This document shows, in pieces, positions 9,239 through 17,542 of a DNA stretch of 64,000 nt. The stretch's first letter is position 1. Each line of letters begins with the position of its first letter. A program made the translations under genes and the position numbers. Where the stretch lies: positions 62,001 through 126,000 of the forward strand of contig NZ_JAWLAR010000010.1 in the NCBI RefSeq assembly GCF_041395345.1, in the 5' to 3' direction. Source of the DNA: Dokdonella sp041395345. GTDB lineage: Bacteria; Pseudomonadota; Gammaproteobacteria; Xanthomonadales; Rhodanobacteraceae. The notes under the pieces were generated by a model, which had not been told where the DNA came from, did no database searches, and worked only from the letters and a program-made list of their open reading frames with translations.

Positions 9239-10197
9239 ACAACCGGGATCGCCACCAGGCGCTGGTCTTGCGCGCTCGAGTCAACGCGCTGATCCGCAAC
9301 TTCTTTGCCGAGCGTGACGTGCTCGAAGTCGAAACGCCCGTATTGTCGGTGGCGGCGAACACCGAACCGAATATCGAGAGTTTCAGCACGCAGTTCTCGG
9401 GCCACGTCGATGCGGGTTCGCCAGAGCGCTGGCTGCGCACGTCGGCGGAATTCTCCCTCAAGCGCCTGCTCGCCGCGGGAGTCGGCGATTGCTACGAGCT
9501 CGGCCGCGTGTTTCGAAATGGCGAGGCGGGCAGGCGGCACAATCCCGAGTTCACGATGCTCGAATGGTATCGCATCGGATGGGACCATCGGCGCCTGATC
9601 GACGAGACCGTCGAACTCGTTCGCCAATGCCTGCGCATGGTCGATCGCGAAGCCGGTCTCGCATCGCTGACCTATCGCGAACTATTTCTCGAGGTCCTCG
9701 ATCTCGATCCGTTCACTGCGTCGATCGACACCCTGCGCGAGCCACTGCATGGCATTGATCTCGACGGGCAAGGCCTTCAGCGCGACGACTGGCTGGATCT
9801 GCTGATCACACATCGAATTCAACCCGATTTTCCCGATGACCGGATCACCGTGATACGGGACTGGCCATCCAGCCAGTGCGCGCTCGCAAGAATCCGCGAT
9901 GGGGAACCCCCTGTTGCCGAACGTTTCGAACTGTATCTTGGCACCCAAGAACTCGCCAACGGTTACCACGAACTGACGGACCCCGCCGAACAGCGCGGCC
10001 GCTTCGAGAACGACAACCGCCGCCGTCAGCTGCGTGGCCAGCGCGAACTGCCCATCGACGAGAACCTGTTGATGGCTCTGGAGGGCGGAATGCCGCGCTG
10101 CGCCGGGGTGGCCCTCGGTATCGAACGCTTGCTGATGTGCCTCAGCGGGAGTGCTTCCATCGGCGACGTTCTTGCATTCGAGTTCGCCAGATCCTGA
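9235..10197 (+). CDS. epmA: EF-P beta-lysylation protein EpmA (GenX/PoxA)
   Basis: 320 residues, the length of EpmA, which is a class II lysyl-tRNA synthetase catalytic domain without an anticodon-binding domain. Motif 1 region ERDVLEVETPVLS, motif 2 YELGRVFRNGE with FTMLEWYR, and motif 3 GIERLLMC are all visible. EpmA attaches beta-lysine to elongation factor P, relieving stalling at proline runs; it needs EpmB and efp, neither of which is in the window. The start is TTG at 9235, overlapping the ligA stop (TTGA). The gene ends 9 bases before the convergent MFS gene. Confidence 0.92.
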   Translation: MNNRDRHQALVLRARVNALIRNFFAERDVLEVETPVLSVAANTEPNIESFSTQFSGHVDAGSPERWLRTSAEFSLKRLLAAGVGDCYELGRVFRNGEAGRRHNPEFTMLEWYRIGWDHRRLIDETVELVRQCLRMVDREAGLASLTYRELFLEVLDLDPFTASIDTLREPLHGIDLDGQGLQRDDWLDLLITHRIQPDFPDDRITVIRDWPSSQCALARIRDGEPPVAERFELYLGTQELANGYHELTDPAEQRGRFENDNRRRQLRGQRELPIDENLLMALEGGMPRCAGVALGIERLLMCLSGSASIGDVLAFEFARS

Positions 10198-10206
10198 GCA
10201 ATGCAG

Positions 10207-11394
10207 TCAGGCGGGCGCTTCCTGTCTCCGGGGCCGGATCCAGACCCAGGCCACGACAGCGGCCACGGCTGAGGTTGCCGAGGCGAGAAGGAAGGCGGTG
10301 TCTCCGCCGCTGACCTTCCATACAAGCCCCGACAACAGCGCACCCAGCACACCGCCGATACCGGAAGAGAAGCCGTAGAAAATGCCTTGCGCGTGACCGT
10401 TCTGCCTGCCAGGAAAGAATTTCACGAGAAACTGCATGCTGGCCGCGAAAAAACCCGCGAAGCTCAGTGCGTGAAGGGTCTGTGCAATGGTCATCAATGC
10501 AACGCTGTCCGGCCACAGCGCAATGACCGCCCAACGCAGGCTTGCAGCAACAAGAGATATCAGCAAGACGGTCGAAGCACTCCAGCGTCGGAATATCCAC
10601 GTGGAGAAGGTGAATACGGCGATCTCGACGATGACGCCGATCGACCAGAACATGCCGAGTGCCGAACTGCTATAGCCATGCTCGTCCAGATAGATCGAGT
10701 AAAAGGTGTAGTAGGGCCCGAAAGAAAGCTGCATGAGCAGGGCGACAATGAAGAACGCAATGACCTCGGGCCGACGAAGCCGACTCAGGAAGTTGACGGT
10801 ATCGGCTTCGGCCTGTGCAGCTGGCGTCCTCCCGTAATCATTCATCATTGCAGAAGCCAGCATGCCGGCGAACAGCGGAAGCATCAGCCACGGTAGAGCG
10901 GTGACAGGCAAATGATCGAGGGACACTCCAAACAACGCAACAACCGCAACAAACCCGATCGAGCCCCAGACGCGGATACGCCCGTAGCGTTCGGCTCTGC
11001 CTACCAGGTGCGAAAGCGTGATCGATTCGAACTGCGGCATCACGGCGTTGTACATGAAGCAGAACACGCACATCACGACAAACAGCCATGCGAAGTCGAG
11101 CTCGAGCGTGAAAGCGGAAAAACTCAGCAAGGTGAGCACGCATCCGATGCGCAGCCAGTGCACGGGATTGGCCGATCGCGCCGCGAGGGTGCTCCAGGTG
11201 CTCGGGGCAACGACGCGAGTCGCATACCAGAGACTCATCAGTACGCTGATTGCCGCCACATCCTGCCCTGTGCCCTTGAGGTAGAGACTCCAGTACGGCG
11301 TAAACGCTCCAAGCGCCGCGTAGTAAGCGAAATAGAAGCTCGACAGGCGCAGCATCGGTACACGCTGGCTCGTGCTGGCATCGGTTGAGTTCAA
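10207..11394 (-). CDS. MFS transporter, HcaT/nucleoside-symporter-like
   Basis: 395 residues with about 12 hydrophobic segments. The opening SSFYFAYYAALGAFTPYWSL and the MFS loop after TM2 resemble the phenylpropionate permease (HcaT) / nucleoside:H+ symporter branch (MFS_1_like). TM7-TM12 include SFGPYYTFYSIYLDEHGYSSSALG, typical of that group. The substrate is unknown. The TTG start at 11394 directly abuts the stop of the DUF2461 gene (TGATTG); an ATG at 11355 is an alternative. The two genes are probably co-transcribed. Confidence 0.78.
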   Translation of the reverse strand: MNSTDASTSQRVPMLRLSSFYFAYYAALGAFTPYWSLYLKGTGQDVAAISVLMSLWYATRVVAPSTWSTLAARSANPVHWLRIGCVLTLLSFSAFTLELDFAWLFVVMCVFCFMYNAVMPQFESITLSHLVGRAERYGRIRVWGSIGFVAVVALFGVSLDHLPVTALPWLMLPLFAGMLASAMMNDYGRTPAAQAEADTVNFLSRLRRPEVIAFFIVALLMQLSFGPYYTFYSIYLDEHGYSSSALGMFWSIGVIVEIAVFTFSTWIFRRWSASTVLLISLVAASLRWAVIALWPDSVALMTIAQTLHALSFAGFFAASMQFLVKFFPGRQNGHAQGIFYGFSSGIGGVLGALLSGLVWKVSGGDTAFLLASATSAVAAVVAWVWIRPRRQEAPA

Positions 11395-12081
11395 TCAGAA
11401 TTCCAGATCGAGACTCGCGCAGAGATAGTCGACCATCGGTGCGATCCGCTTGAATCGATCCACAAGGAAGGGTTTGAGCTCGGTCGATATGGCGATACTG
11501 TCGGCGAAGCGCTCGGAGGCAACAAAGTCCTTGCGCTTGATGTCGGCGATCAGCTCATGTTGGGGATCGAATCCGCGTGGCGGACGAATCAGCGTGTCGC
11601 CGCCCAGGGTGAAGTGCGAGGAGAATCCTTTCGATCGTGTGGCCTTTTTCCATGCCGCGGGATTGTTGACGATGAATTCGCGAATGCGCTTGATGGACTG
11701 CGACTGCGGATGCCACTTGCCGCCACCGACAAAACAGTTACCCTGCTGGAAGTGCATGTAGAACGATGGCGCATCGACTTCCCGAGCGCGCTCGTGGAAA
11801 AGGCGCGCGCCAGACCAGGTCTTGTACGGCGTCTTGTCATTGGCGAAACGCGTGTCTCGGTAGATGCGAAACATCGACCCGCCCTGACTGCGCGGATCCG
11901 CCACAAAGTGGGGAGAAATCTTCGCAAGCGGCGCCTGCAGGTCGGCGATCAGTTGCAGGAACGGTTGGCGCAAGTCCGCCTCGTAGCGCGCCTTGTTGTC
12001 GTTGAACCAGACCCGGTTGTTGTTGGCCTTGAGGTCGCGCAGGAAGCGGAAGGTGGCTTTGGAGAAATAGGGGGTTGCCAT
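11395..12081 (-). CDS. DUF2461 / TIGR02453 family protein
   Basis: 228 residues from the ATG at 12081, with GAGA 6 bases upstream; the longer open frame overlaps sbcB and was not used. Recognisable family sequence: FLRDLKANNNRVWFNDNKARYE at the N-terminus, SMFRIYRDTRFANDKTPYKT, then HFQQGNCFVGGGKWHP. The family is widespread in bacteria and fungi, and its biochemical role is unknown. It lies between sbcB (82 bases upstream) and the MFS gene on the same strand. Confidence 0.85.
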   Translation of the reverse strand: MATPYFSKATFRFLRDLKANNNRVWFNDNKARYEADLRQPFLQLIADLQAPLAKISPHFVADPRSQGGSMFRIYRDTRFANDKTPYKTWSGARLFHERAREVDAPSFYMHFQQGNCFVGGGKWHPQSQSIKRIREFIVNNPAAWKKATRSKGFSSHFTLGGDTLIRPPRGFDPQHELIADIKRKDFVASERFADSIAISTELKPFLVDRFKRIAPMVDYLCASLDLEF

Positions 12082-12163
12082 AAAGGTCTCGTGTCTTGCG
12101 TGTGCCCATGCCATGTTCGCCGGTTCCGGAGGAATCCGGCAAGATTGAGAGTGACGCTGGCCT

Positions 12164-13603
12164 CTATTGAATCTCCCGCTGCAATTCGCGGCCCCAATCC
12201 TCCAGTGCGTCAAGCAAGGGAAGTTTGTCCGCCGAGACGTCGTTGCGCTTTTCGCCAATGACCTGGAAAAACTGCTCCAGGGTCAACCCGGTCAGTGCCG
12301 ACTCGGTATTCAGGCGACGACAGCGGAATTGCAGCCATTTCGCCGACTCCTCGTCGCTCAGCGATTGTGGCCAGTTGCGCGCACGATAGCGAAACAGCAA
12401 CTCGGCATAGCGCGGATCCCGAAACCGGATGCCCGAATCGCCCAGAAGCTCGCCGGGCGTCTGGCGAACCTTGCGCAGCAGTGGCTTGTCGGCATCCGGA
12501 AGGAATCCCGAATAGAGGGCAAGCTCGGGATCGGCAGCCGGATCAAAGGGTGCCTGTGCCTCGAATACCGCCTGCACCCTCGCAGCCAGGCCCTCTGCAG
12601 CGTTGAGGTACCCGAGGTTGCGCAAGGCACGTTCGCTATCCAGGCCGATCCGTTTGCTGTCGATACCCTTGAGCACGCTCATCGGAGCCAGGGCCGGCGA
12701 GCGATTGGCGTGCACGAGCTTGAGAGGAATGCGCTCGACATCCTCGGGAAGATCGGCATTGGAGACGAACACCCGGTCCGCGATTTCCTCCGGCTCAAGC
12801 TCGAGCATCGGTCGCGGGTCGATATCGAGGTCGTAGACGATGACGGCATTTGACTGCTGCGGGTGCGCCGCCAGCGGGGCAACAATCGCCAGACAACCCC
12901 GTGTCGCCGGATACCGTGAAGAAACGTGCACGATTGGCGTTCGATGGGCGAAATCGAGAAGCTGGAAAGCGCGCTGCTTGCGACGCATGTCGAAATGAAA
13001 GTCGAACAAGCGGGGTTGCTGCCTGCGAATCAGTCGAGCGAGATCGATGGTCGCCTCGACATCGGACAAGGCGTCGTGGGCACGGTTCTGCTTCAGTTGA
13101 TTCGCCGAGGCAAGATCTTCCAGCCTGAAGCTGGGTGAACCCTCCTCATGCAGCGGCCACTCGATGCCGTGCGGACGCAGGGCGTAGCACATGCGGACCA
13201 GATCAATCAGATCCCAACGCGAATTCCCGGCCCGCCATTCCCGTTCATACGGATCATGGAAATTTCGATAGAGCAGGTTTCGCGTGAACTCGTCGTCGAA
13301 TCGCAGCGAGTTGTAGCCGACACCGCAGGTGCCAGGCGCAGCAAGCTCCTCATGCACGATAGCGGCAAATTCGGCCTCGATCAGACCCTCGCGCTCGGCC
13401 TGTTGAGGCACGATGCCTGTAACCAGACAGGCTTCGGGGTGGGGCAGAAGATCACGCGCCGGCTTGCAGTAGAGCATGACCGGCTCGCCGACAATTTCAA
13501 GATCGACACTCGTCCGCATTCCCGCAAACTGGACCGGCCGGTCCCGCCTCGGGTCGATACCCGAGGTTTCATAGTCGTGCCAGAAAAAGGTTGTCGAGGC
13601 CAT
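12164..13603 (-). CDS. sbcB: Exodeoxyribonuclease I
   Basis: 479 residues from the ATG at 13603; an ATG at 13612 is possible. A DEDD-family 3'-5' exonuclease acting on single-stranded DNA in recombination and mismatch repair. Exo I motif is FFWHDYETSGIDPRRDRPVQ, Exo II lies in GVGYNSLRFDDEFTRN, and Exo III in RAHDALSDVEATIDLA. The SH3-like and C-terminal helical domains follow (ESALTGLTLEQFFQVI). Length matches E. coli ExoI (475). It is divergent from orn with a ~108-base intergenic region that must hold both promoters. Confidence 0.93.
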   Translation of the reverse strand: MASTTFFWHDYETSGIDPRRDRPVQFAGMRTSVDLEIVGEPVMLYCKPARDLLPHPEACLVTGIVPQQAEREGLIEAEFAAIVHEELAAPGTCGVGYNSLRFDDEFTRNLLYRNFHDPYEREWRAGNSRWDLIDLVRMCYALRPHGIEWPLHEEGSPSFRLEDLASANQLKQNRAHDALSDVEATIDLARLIRRQQPRLFDFHFDMRRKQRAFQLLDFAHRTPIVHVSSRYPATRGCLAIVAPLAAHPQQSNAVIVYDLDIDPRPMLELEPEEIADRVFVSNADLPEDVERIPLKLVHANRSPALAPMSVLKGIDSKRIGLDSERALRNLGYLNAAEGLAARVQAVFEAQAPFDPAADPELALYSGFLPDADKPLLRKVRQTPGELLGDSGIRFRDPRYAELLFRYRARNWPQSLSDEESAKWLQFRCRRLNTESALTGLTLEQFFQVIGEKRNDVSADKLPLLDALEDWGRELQREIQ

Positions 13604-13711
13604 TGTGCACATGCTAACCCGGAGCTCGCCTGATCACTGCATTCCGGCGGGCGCTTGGCCCGCGCAGGGTTCGCGGCAATAATCGGAGCCTGCTCATTCA
13701 TGGAGATCGCG

Positions 13712-14299
13712 ATGCCGCTGGCAAACGTGTCAAAAGCGCACGAGGACAATCTGATCTGGATCGATCTGGAAATGACCGGACTCGACACCGATAACGATTC
13801 CATTCTCGAAATTGCCACCATCGTGACGGACCGCGACCTGAATATTCTTGCCGAGGGTCCCGAGCTGGCCATTCGACATGACGAAGCGCGCCTCAATGCC
13901 ATGGACGACTGGAATCGCAACCAGCATGGCAAATCAGGGCTCTGGAAGAGGGTGCTCGAATCCGAAACGGACATGGCCCTGGCCGAGGTTCGTACCGTTG
14001 AATTCCTCGCTCAATGGGTCCCGGCAGGAAAATCGCCGATGTGCGGCAATTCGATCTGCCAGGATCGACGCTTCATGCATCGCCTGATGCCGCGTCTGGA
14101 ACGCTTCTTTCACTACCGCAACCTGGACGTGTCGACAATCAAGGAACTGGCGCGGCGCTGGGCGCCCGAGGTCAGCAAGGGGTTCAGCAAGGAATCCGCG
14201 CATACCGCACTGAGTGACGTCAGGGATTCGATCGCCGAACTGGCCTACTACCGGCCTTTCCTGGGCAGGTTCGCGCAGGGGCCAGCCGAAAATCGGTGA
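13712..14299 (+). CDS. orn: Oligoribonuclease
   Basis: 195 residues from the ATG at 13712, chosen because GGAG sits 6 bases upstream; longer in-frame starts at 13655 and 13700 lack such a site. DEDDh exonuclease that degrades 2-5 nt RNAs and linear pGpG to mononucleotides. Exo I is IWIDLEMTGLD, Exo II is in CGNSICQDRRFM, and Exo III SAHTALSDVRDSI holds the catalytic His and Asp. pGpG breakdown links it to c-di-GMP turnover; a membrane diguanylate cyclase lies 7 kb away, but no operon link exists. Confidence 0.95.
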   Translation: MPLANVSKAHEDNLIWIDLEMTGLDTDNDSILEIATIVTDRDLNILAEGPELAIRHDEARLNAMDDWNRNQHGKSGLWKRVLESETDMALAEVRTVEFLAQWVPAGKSPMCGNSICQDRRFMHRLMPRLERFFHYRNLDVSTIKELARRWAPEVSKGFSKESAHTALSDVRDSIAELAYYRPFLGRFAQGPAENR

Positions 14300-14332
14300 C
14301 CCTTGGGGCTGCCGCAGGACTGCAAGGCGGTT

Positions 14333-15430
14333 TCAGGTGGCCGACAGGGCGGGGCGAGTGGGCAAGGCATGCCGGAAGATGCGGGCAATGACGCTGCCGT
14401 ACTGGCGCCAGAAGCCACCGGTGTTGTAGTGGATGCCGTAGCGCATGCAGATCTCGCGAACGCGAGGGGCGATTTCGGCATAGCGCGGCGCCGGCATGTC
14501 CGGAAACAGGTGATGCTCGATCTGGTGACTCAAGTGTCCCGTGAGCAGATGAAACAGTCGACCGCCTTCAAGATTGCTCGATCCCTGGATCTGGCGCAGG
14601 TACCACTGCCCGCGCGTTTCATCGGCAACTTCGCGCACCGAGTAGGTTTGCACTTCGCCGGTGAAGTGTCCGCAGAAGATGATCGCGTTGGTCCAGACAT
14701 TGCGGATGCCGTTCGCAACCAGATTGCCCAGCAGGACCCGCGGCCACTGCCAGAACGCCAATGCAGGAAACATGACGTAATCCTTGAACAATTGCAGACC
14801 TGCCTTGCGCAGGAATGGACGCATGCGACTGCGAAATTCGTCCAGCTTCATCCGGCCCTTCAGGAAGCGACCGATCTTGATATCGTGAACCGCCACACCC
14901 CACTGGAAGTTCAGCGCAAGCATCAGGTACCAGAACGGCTGCAGCAGGCAAGACCTTGACCAGCGCTGCTGCTCGCTAAGGCGCAGCATGCCATAGCCGA
15001 AATCGTGGTCCTTGCCGATGATGTTGGTGAAGTCGTGATGCTCGACGTTGTGCGAATGCCGCCAGTGATCGCCATCGCAGACGATATCCCACTCATAGGT
15101 CAGGGAATTCAACCTGGCGTCGTTCATCCAGTCGTACTGGCCGTGCATGACATTGTGGCCAACCTCCATGTTCTCGAGGATCTTGGCCAGCGCAAGCCCG
15201 ATCACGCCAGCGACCCAGCTGAACGGCCCGACACCGAACATCAGCAGACCGCGACCGACAATCGCCGAGCCCTGGACGATGCCGCGCACTCGATGGATAT
15301 GCCGGGCATCCCGTTCGCCAAGGTCATCAAGCACCTCTACCCGAAGCGCATCGAGCTCCGCTTCGAATCGGGCCAGTGCATCTGAATCAAGGCGGGTCTT
15401 GCCGGTCATCGTGGCTGTCCTTCGGGTCAT
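14333..15430 (-). CDS. desB: Membrane acyl-CoA/fatty acid desaturase, DesB-like
   Basis: 365 residues from the ATG at 15430, which overlaps the upstream oxidoreductase stop (ATGA). The three histidine boxes of membrane di-iron desaturases are present: HNVMH (92-96), HSHNVEHH (125-132) and HQIEHHLFPD in the C-terminal third. Several hydrophobic segments flank them. In Pseudomonas aeruginosa the DesB/DesC pair makes unsaturated acyl-CoA aerobically under control of DesT; the same three-gene arrangement occurs here. Gene names are assigned by this synteny, so they are inference beyond the family level. Confidence 0.82.
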   Translation of the reverse strand: MTRRTATMTGKTRLDSDALARFEAELDALRVEVLDDLGERDARHIHRVRGIVQGSAIVGRGLLMFGVGPFSWVAGVIGLALAKILENMEVGHNVMHGQYDWMNDARLNSLTYEWDIVCDGDHWRHSHNVEHHDFTNIIGKDHDFGYGMLRLSEQQRWSRSCLLQPFWYLMLALNFQWGVAVHDIKIGRFLKGRMKLDEFRSRMRPFLRKAGLQLFKDYVMFPALAFWQWPRVLLGNLVANGIRNVWTNAIIFCGHFTGEVQTYSVREVADETRGQWYLRQIQGSSNLEGGRLFHLLTGHLSHQIEHHLFPDMPAPRYAEIAPRVREICMRYGIHYNTGGFWRQYGSVIARIFRHALPTRPALSAT

Positions 15431-16533
15431 GTGGGTTGCCGTGCGAGTTCGACCCCGCCCAACGGAGTCGATATGCACAACTGGATCAGTTCTTCGCCGG
15501 GGCCAGAAACCTGGCCCGTTAGCAGGTTGAGTACGGTTCCGCTGCGCTTGCGGCACTGGCAGGTCCGGCAGATGCCGCGCCGGCATCCGAAGCGCGGCCG
15601 CAAGCCAGCCGCCTCGGCGCCTTCAAGCAGGCTTTGTCCCGCAAGTACAGTAAACGCTTGTTCAGGGTTGTCGATACGGATGGCGTGCTCGGTGGCCTGT
15701 GCATCGACGACGGCCGCACGACGGCCGAAGCTCTCGCTCTGCAATCTGTCGCTGAGGCCTGAGTCCGCATGCATCGACTCGACTACCTGCATGAAGCCGT
15801 CCGGACCGCAGACCAGGGTTTCGCGCTCGTCCCAATCAGGGACCAGGCTGCTGACAGCGTCTGCATCCAGTCTGCCCGACTCCTGAGTGTGATGCAGATG
15901 CACTCGCAATCCGGGGATGCGCCCGGCCAGCGACCGCAGTTCGGTCTCGAATATCGCTTCGACCGGCGATCGGCTGCAGTAGAGCAGGGCAATGTCGCGT
16001 GACTCGCCCTGATCGGCCCAGGCATGCAGCAGGGACATCATTGGCGTGATGCCGCTGCCGGCGGCGACCAGAAGCAGGCTTGAATGGTCACCCCTGGCAG
16101 CAAATTGCCCGCAGGCCTGACCCAGTCTCACCACCTGTCCGGGCTGAAGTGCATGCGCAGCCGTCGAAACGGGCCCGTCGTCCTTGCGCTTGATGGTCAG
16201 CCGCAGCAACCCGTCTCGGCGCGGCGCGGATGACACGCTGAAGCAGCGGGCATGACTCGCGCCGTCTACATCGAGTTCCAGCAACACGTGCTGGCCGGGC
16301 TGAAAGCCTCTGAAATGGCGATTCGGCTTCAGCCAGAGGCTCTTCACGTCCGGCGCTTCGTCGACAACGCGTACGACGCGTGCACGCGGCCCGACCAGGG
16401 ACCAGAGCGGATTCAGTGCCGATACCAGGCGATCCCAGTCCTCGACGGCATTGAAAGGGGCCAGCAAGGGATGCCGGAGCCATCGCGCCATCGTGGAAAG
16501 CGTGTTTTCAAGCGTGGCCGGGAACGCGTTCAT
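15427..16533 (-). CDS. desC: Ferredoxin-NADP reductase-type electron donor for desaturase, DesC-like
   Basis: 368 residues from the ATG at 16533; an ATG at 16560 is an alternative. An FAD-binding domain (SHARCFSVSSAP), an NAD(P)-binding domain (LLLVAAGSGITPMMSLLHAW, then CGPDGFM) and a C-terminal plant-type [2Fe-2S] ferredoxin domain whose cysteines are seen in GCRRGICRTCQCR and a later LC. It would pass electrons from NAD(P)H to the di-iron desaturase encoded immediately downstream with a 4-base overlap. It is divergent from the TetR gene. Confidence 0.85.
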   Translation of the reverse strand: MNAFPATLENTLSTMARWLRHPLLAPFNAVEDWDRLVSALNPLWSLVGPRARVVRVVDEAPDVKSLWLKPNRHFRGFQPGQHVLLELDVDGASHARCFSVSSAPRRDGLLRLTIKRKDDGPVSTAAHALQPGQVVRLGQACGQFAARGDHSSLLLVAAGSGITPMMSLLHAWADQGESRDIALLYCSRSPVEAIFETELRSLAGRIPGLRVHLHHTQESGRLDADAVSSLVPDWDERETLVCGPDGFMQVVESMHADSGLSDRLQSESFGRRAAVVDAQATEHAIRIDNPEQAFTVLAGQSLLEGAEAAGLRPRFGCRRGICRTCQCRKRSGTVLNLLTGQVSGPGEELIQLCISTPLGGVELARQPT

Positions 16534-16552
16534 TCGGAAACCATTAAATCCA

Positions 16553-16603
16553 GTGCACATATGTTTACCGAAATCCTCTGGAGTTTCCACTCCAATTCAG
16601 AGG
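16553..16603. promoter_or_regulatory. Candidate operator region between desC and desT
   Basis: Two dyad symmetries lie in the divergent intergenic region. The first is an imperfect palindrome at 16553-16568 centred on ACATATGT (16557-16564). The second, at 16580-16593, is GGAGT-ttcc-ACTCC, embedded in outer arms CCTCT (16575-16579) and AGAGG (16599-16603). A TetR dimer encoded next door could bind either. I cannot match them confidently to a published DesT site, so this is a position- and symmetry-based suggestion. Confidence 0.4.
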
Positions 16604-16666
16604 CGGCCGGCCAACGGCCTATACTCCGGAGCCTGCCAATGACATCGATTTCGCCCGGAGAGCGCC

Positions 16667-17335
16667 TTGTCCCCGACCAAGCCAGCTTCCACGCGCAGCG
16701 ACGCGGAAGCCCCAGTCACCCGCATCGAACGCAAGCAACGCACGCGCCAGCGTCTGATCGAGGCGGCACTGGCATTGATCGGGAAGGGCCGTAGTTTCTC
16801 CGCGCTGAGCCTGCGCGAAGTGGCTCGCGAAGCGGGTGTCGTGCCGGCCGCCTTTTATCGGCATTTTCGCGATCTCGACGAGTTGGGCCTGGCCCTGGTC
16901 GAGATGGGTGGAGTGACTCTGAGACGCCTGCTGCGCGAAGCACGACGCGATGGCATTCCGCCGACCGACATGCTTCGTGGCTCGGTACTGATCTACAAGC
17001 GTTTTGTCGAGGAACGCAGCCTGGTGTTCCGTTTCATTGCCGGCGAACGCGGCGGTGGATCACGCAGCATCCGGGACGCCATACGCACCGAAGAAAGCCA
17101 TTTTGCCTCGGAAATGGCGCAGGACCTGCGCGCCATCGGCACCTTGCCGGAACTTTCGAGCAGCACACTGCAGATGATCTGCGGTCTGGTCGTGACCACC
17201 ATGCTGAACGCGGCCTCGGATATCCTCGACCTTGCGCCGGATCAACCGAGGCGTGAGCAGGAACTCATCGAGAACTTCGTGCGGCAGTTGCGCGTGATTT
17301 TCCTTGGTGCGGCGCGATGGCGCGAAGAGGTATAG
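16667..17335 (+). CDS. desT: TetR-family regulator, DesT-like
   Basis: 222 residues. The N-terminal helix-turn-helix is FSALSLREVAREAGVVPAAFYRHFRDLDEL, a classic TetR DNA-binding domain; the all-helical C-terminal domain would hold the ligand pocket. The start is TTG at 16667, supported by GGAG 6 bases upstream. In Pseudomonas, DesT senses the saturated/unsaturated acyl-CoA ratio and represses desCB; the same divergent layout here suggests the same role. Specificity is inferred from context rather than from residues. Confidence 0.8.
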   Translation: MSPTKPASTRSDAEAPVTRIERKQRTRQRLIEAALALIGKGRSFSALSLREVAREAGVVPAAFYRHFRDLDELGLALVEMGGVTLRRLLREARRDGIPPTDMLRGSVLIYKRFVEERSLVFRFIAGERGGGSRSIRDAIRTEESHFASEMAQDLRAIGTLPELSSSTLQMICGLVVTTMLNAASDILDLAPDQPRREQELIENFVRQLRVIFLGAARWREEV

Positions 17336-17542
17336 CCGGGTCCGGGCCTCGCGTGAGATCGCCGGTTCTGCAGATCACCGGCGGTGAGTTTGTCGGGGCA
17401 GATGGATTCCGGTCATCCAGCCCGCTGTCCCTGACCCGGTAGGACCGGCTTCCCTGTCTGCAGGGACGACGCATGATCGCCTCGCATGCGATCATGCGCA
17501 GTCCACCGCCAGCGACCAAACCCCGTGACCCGTGATGACCCG

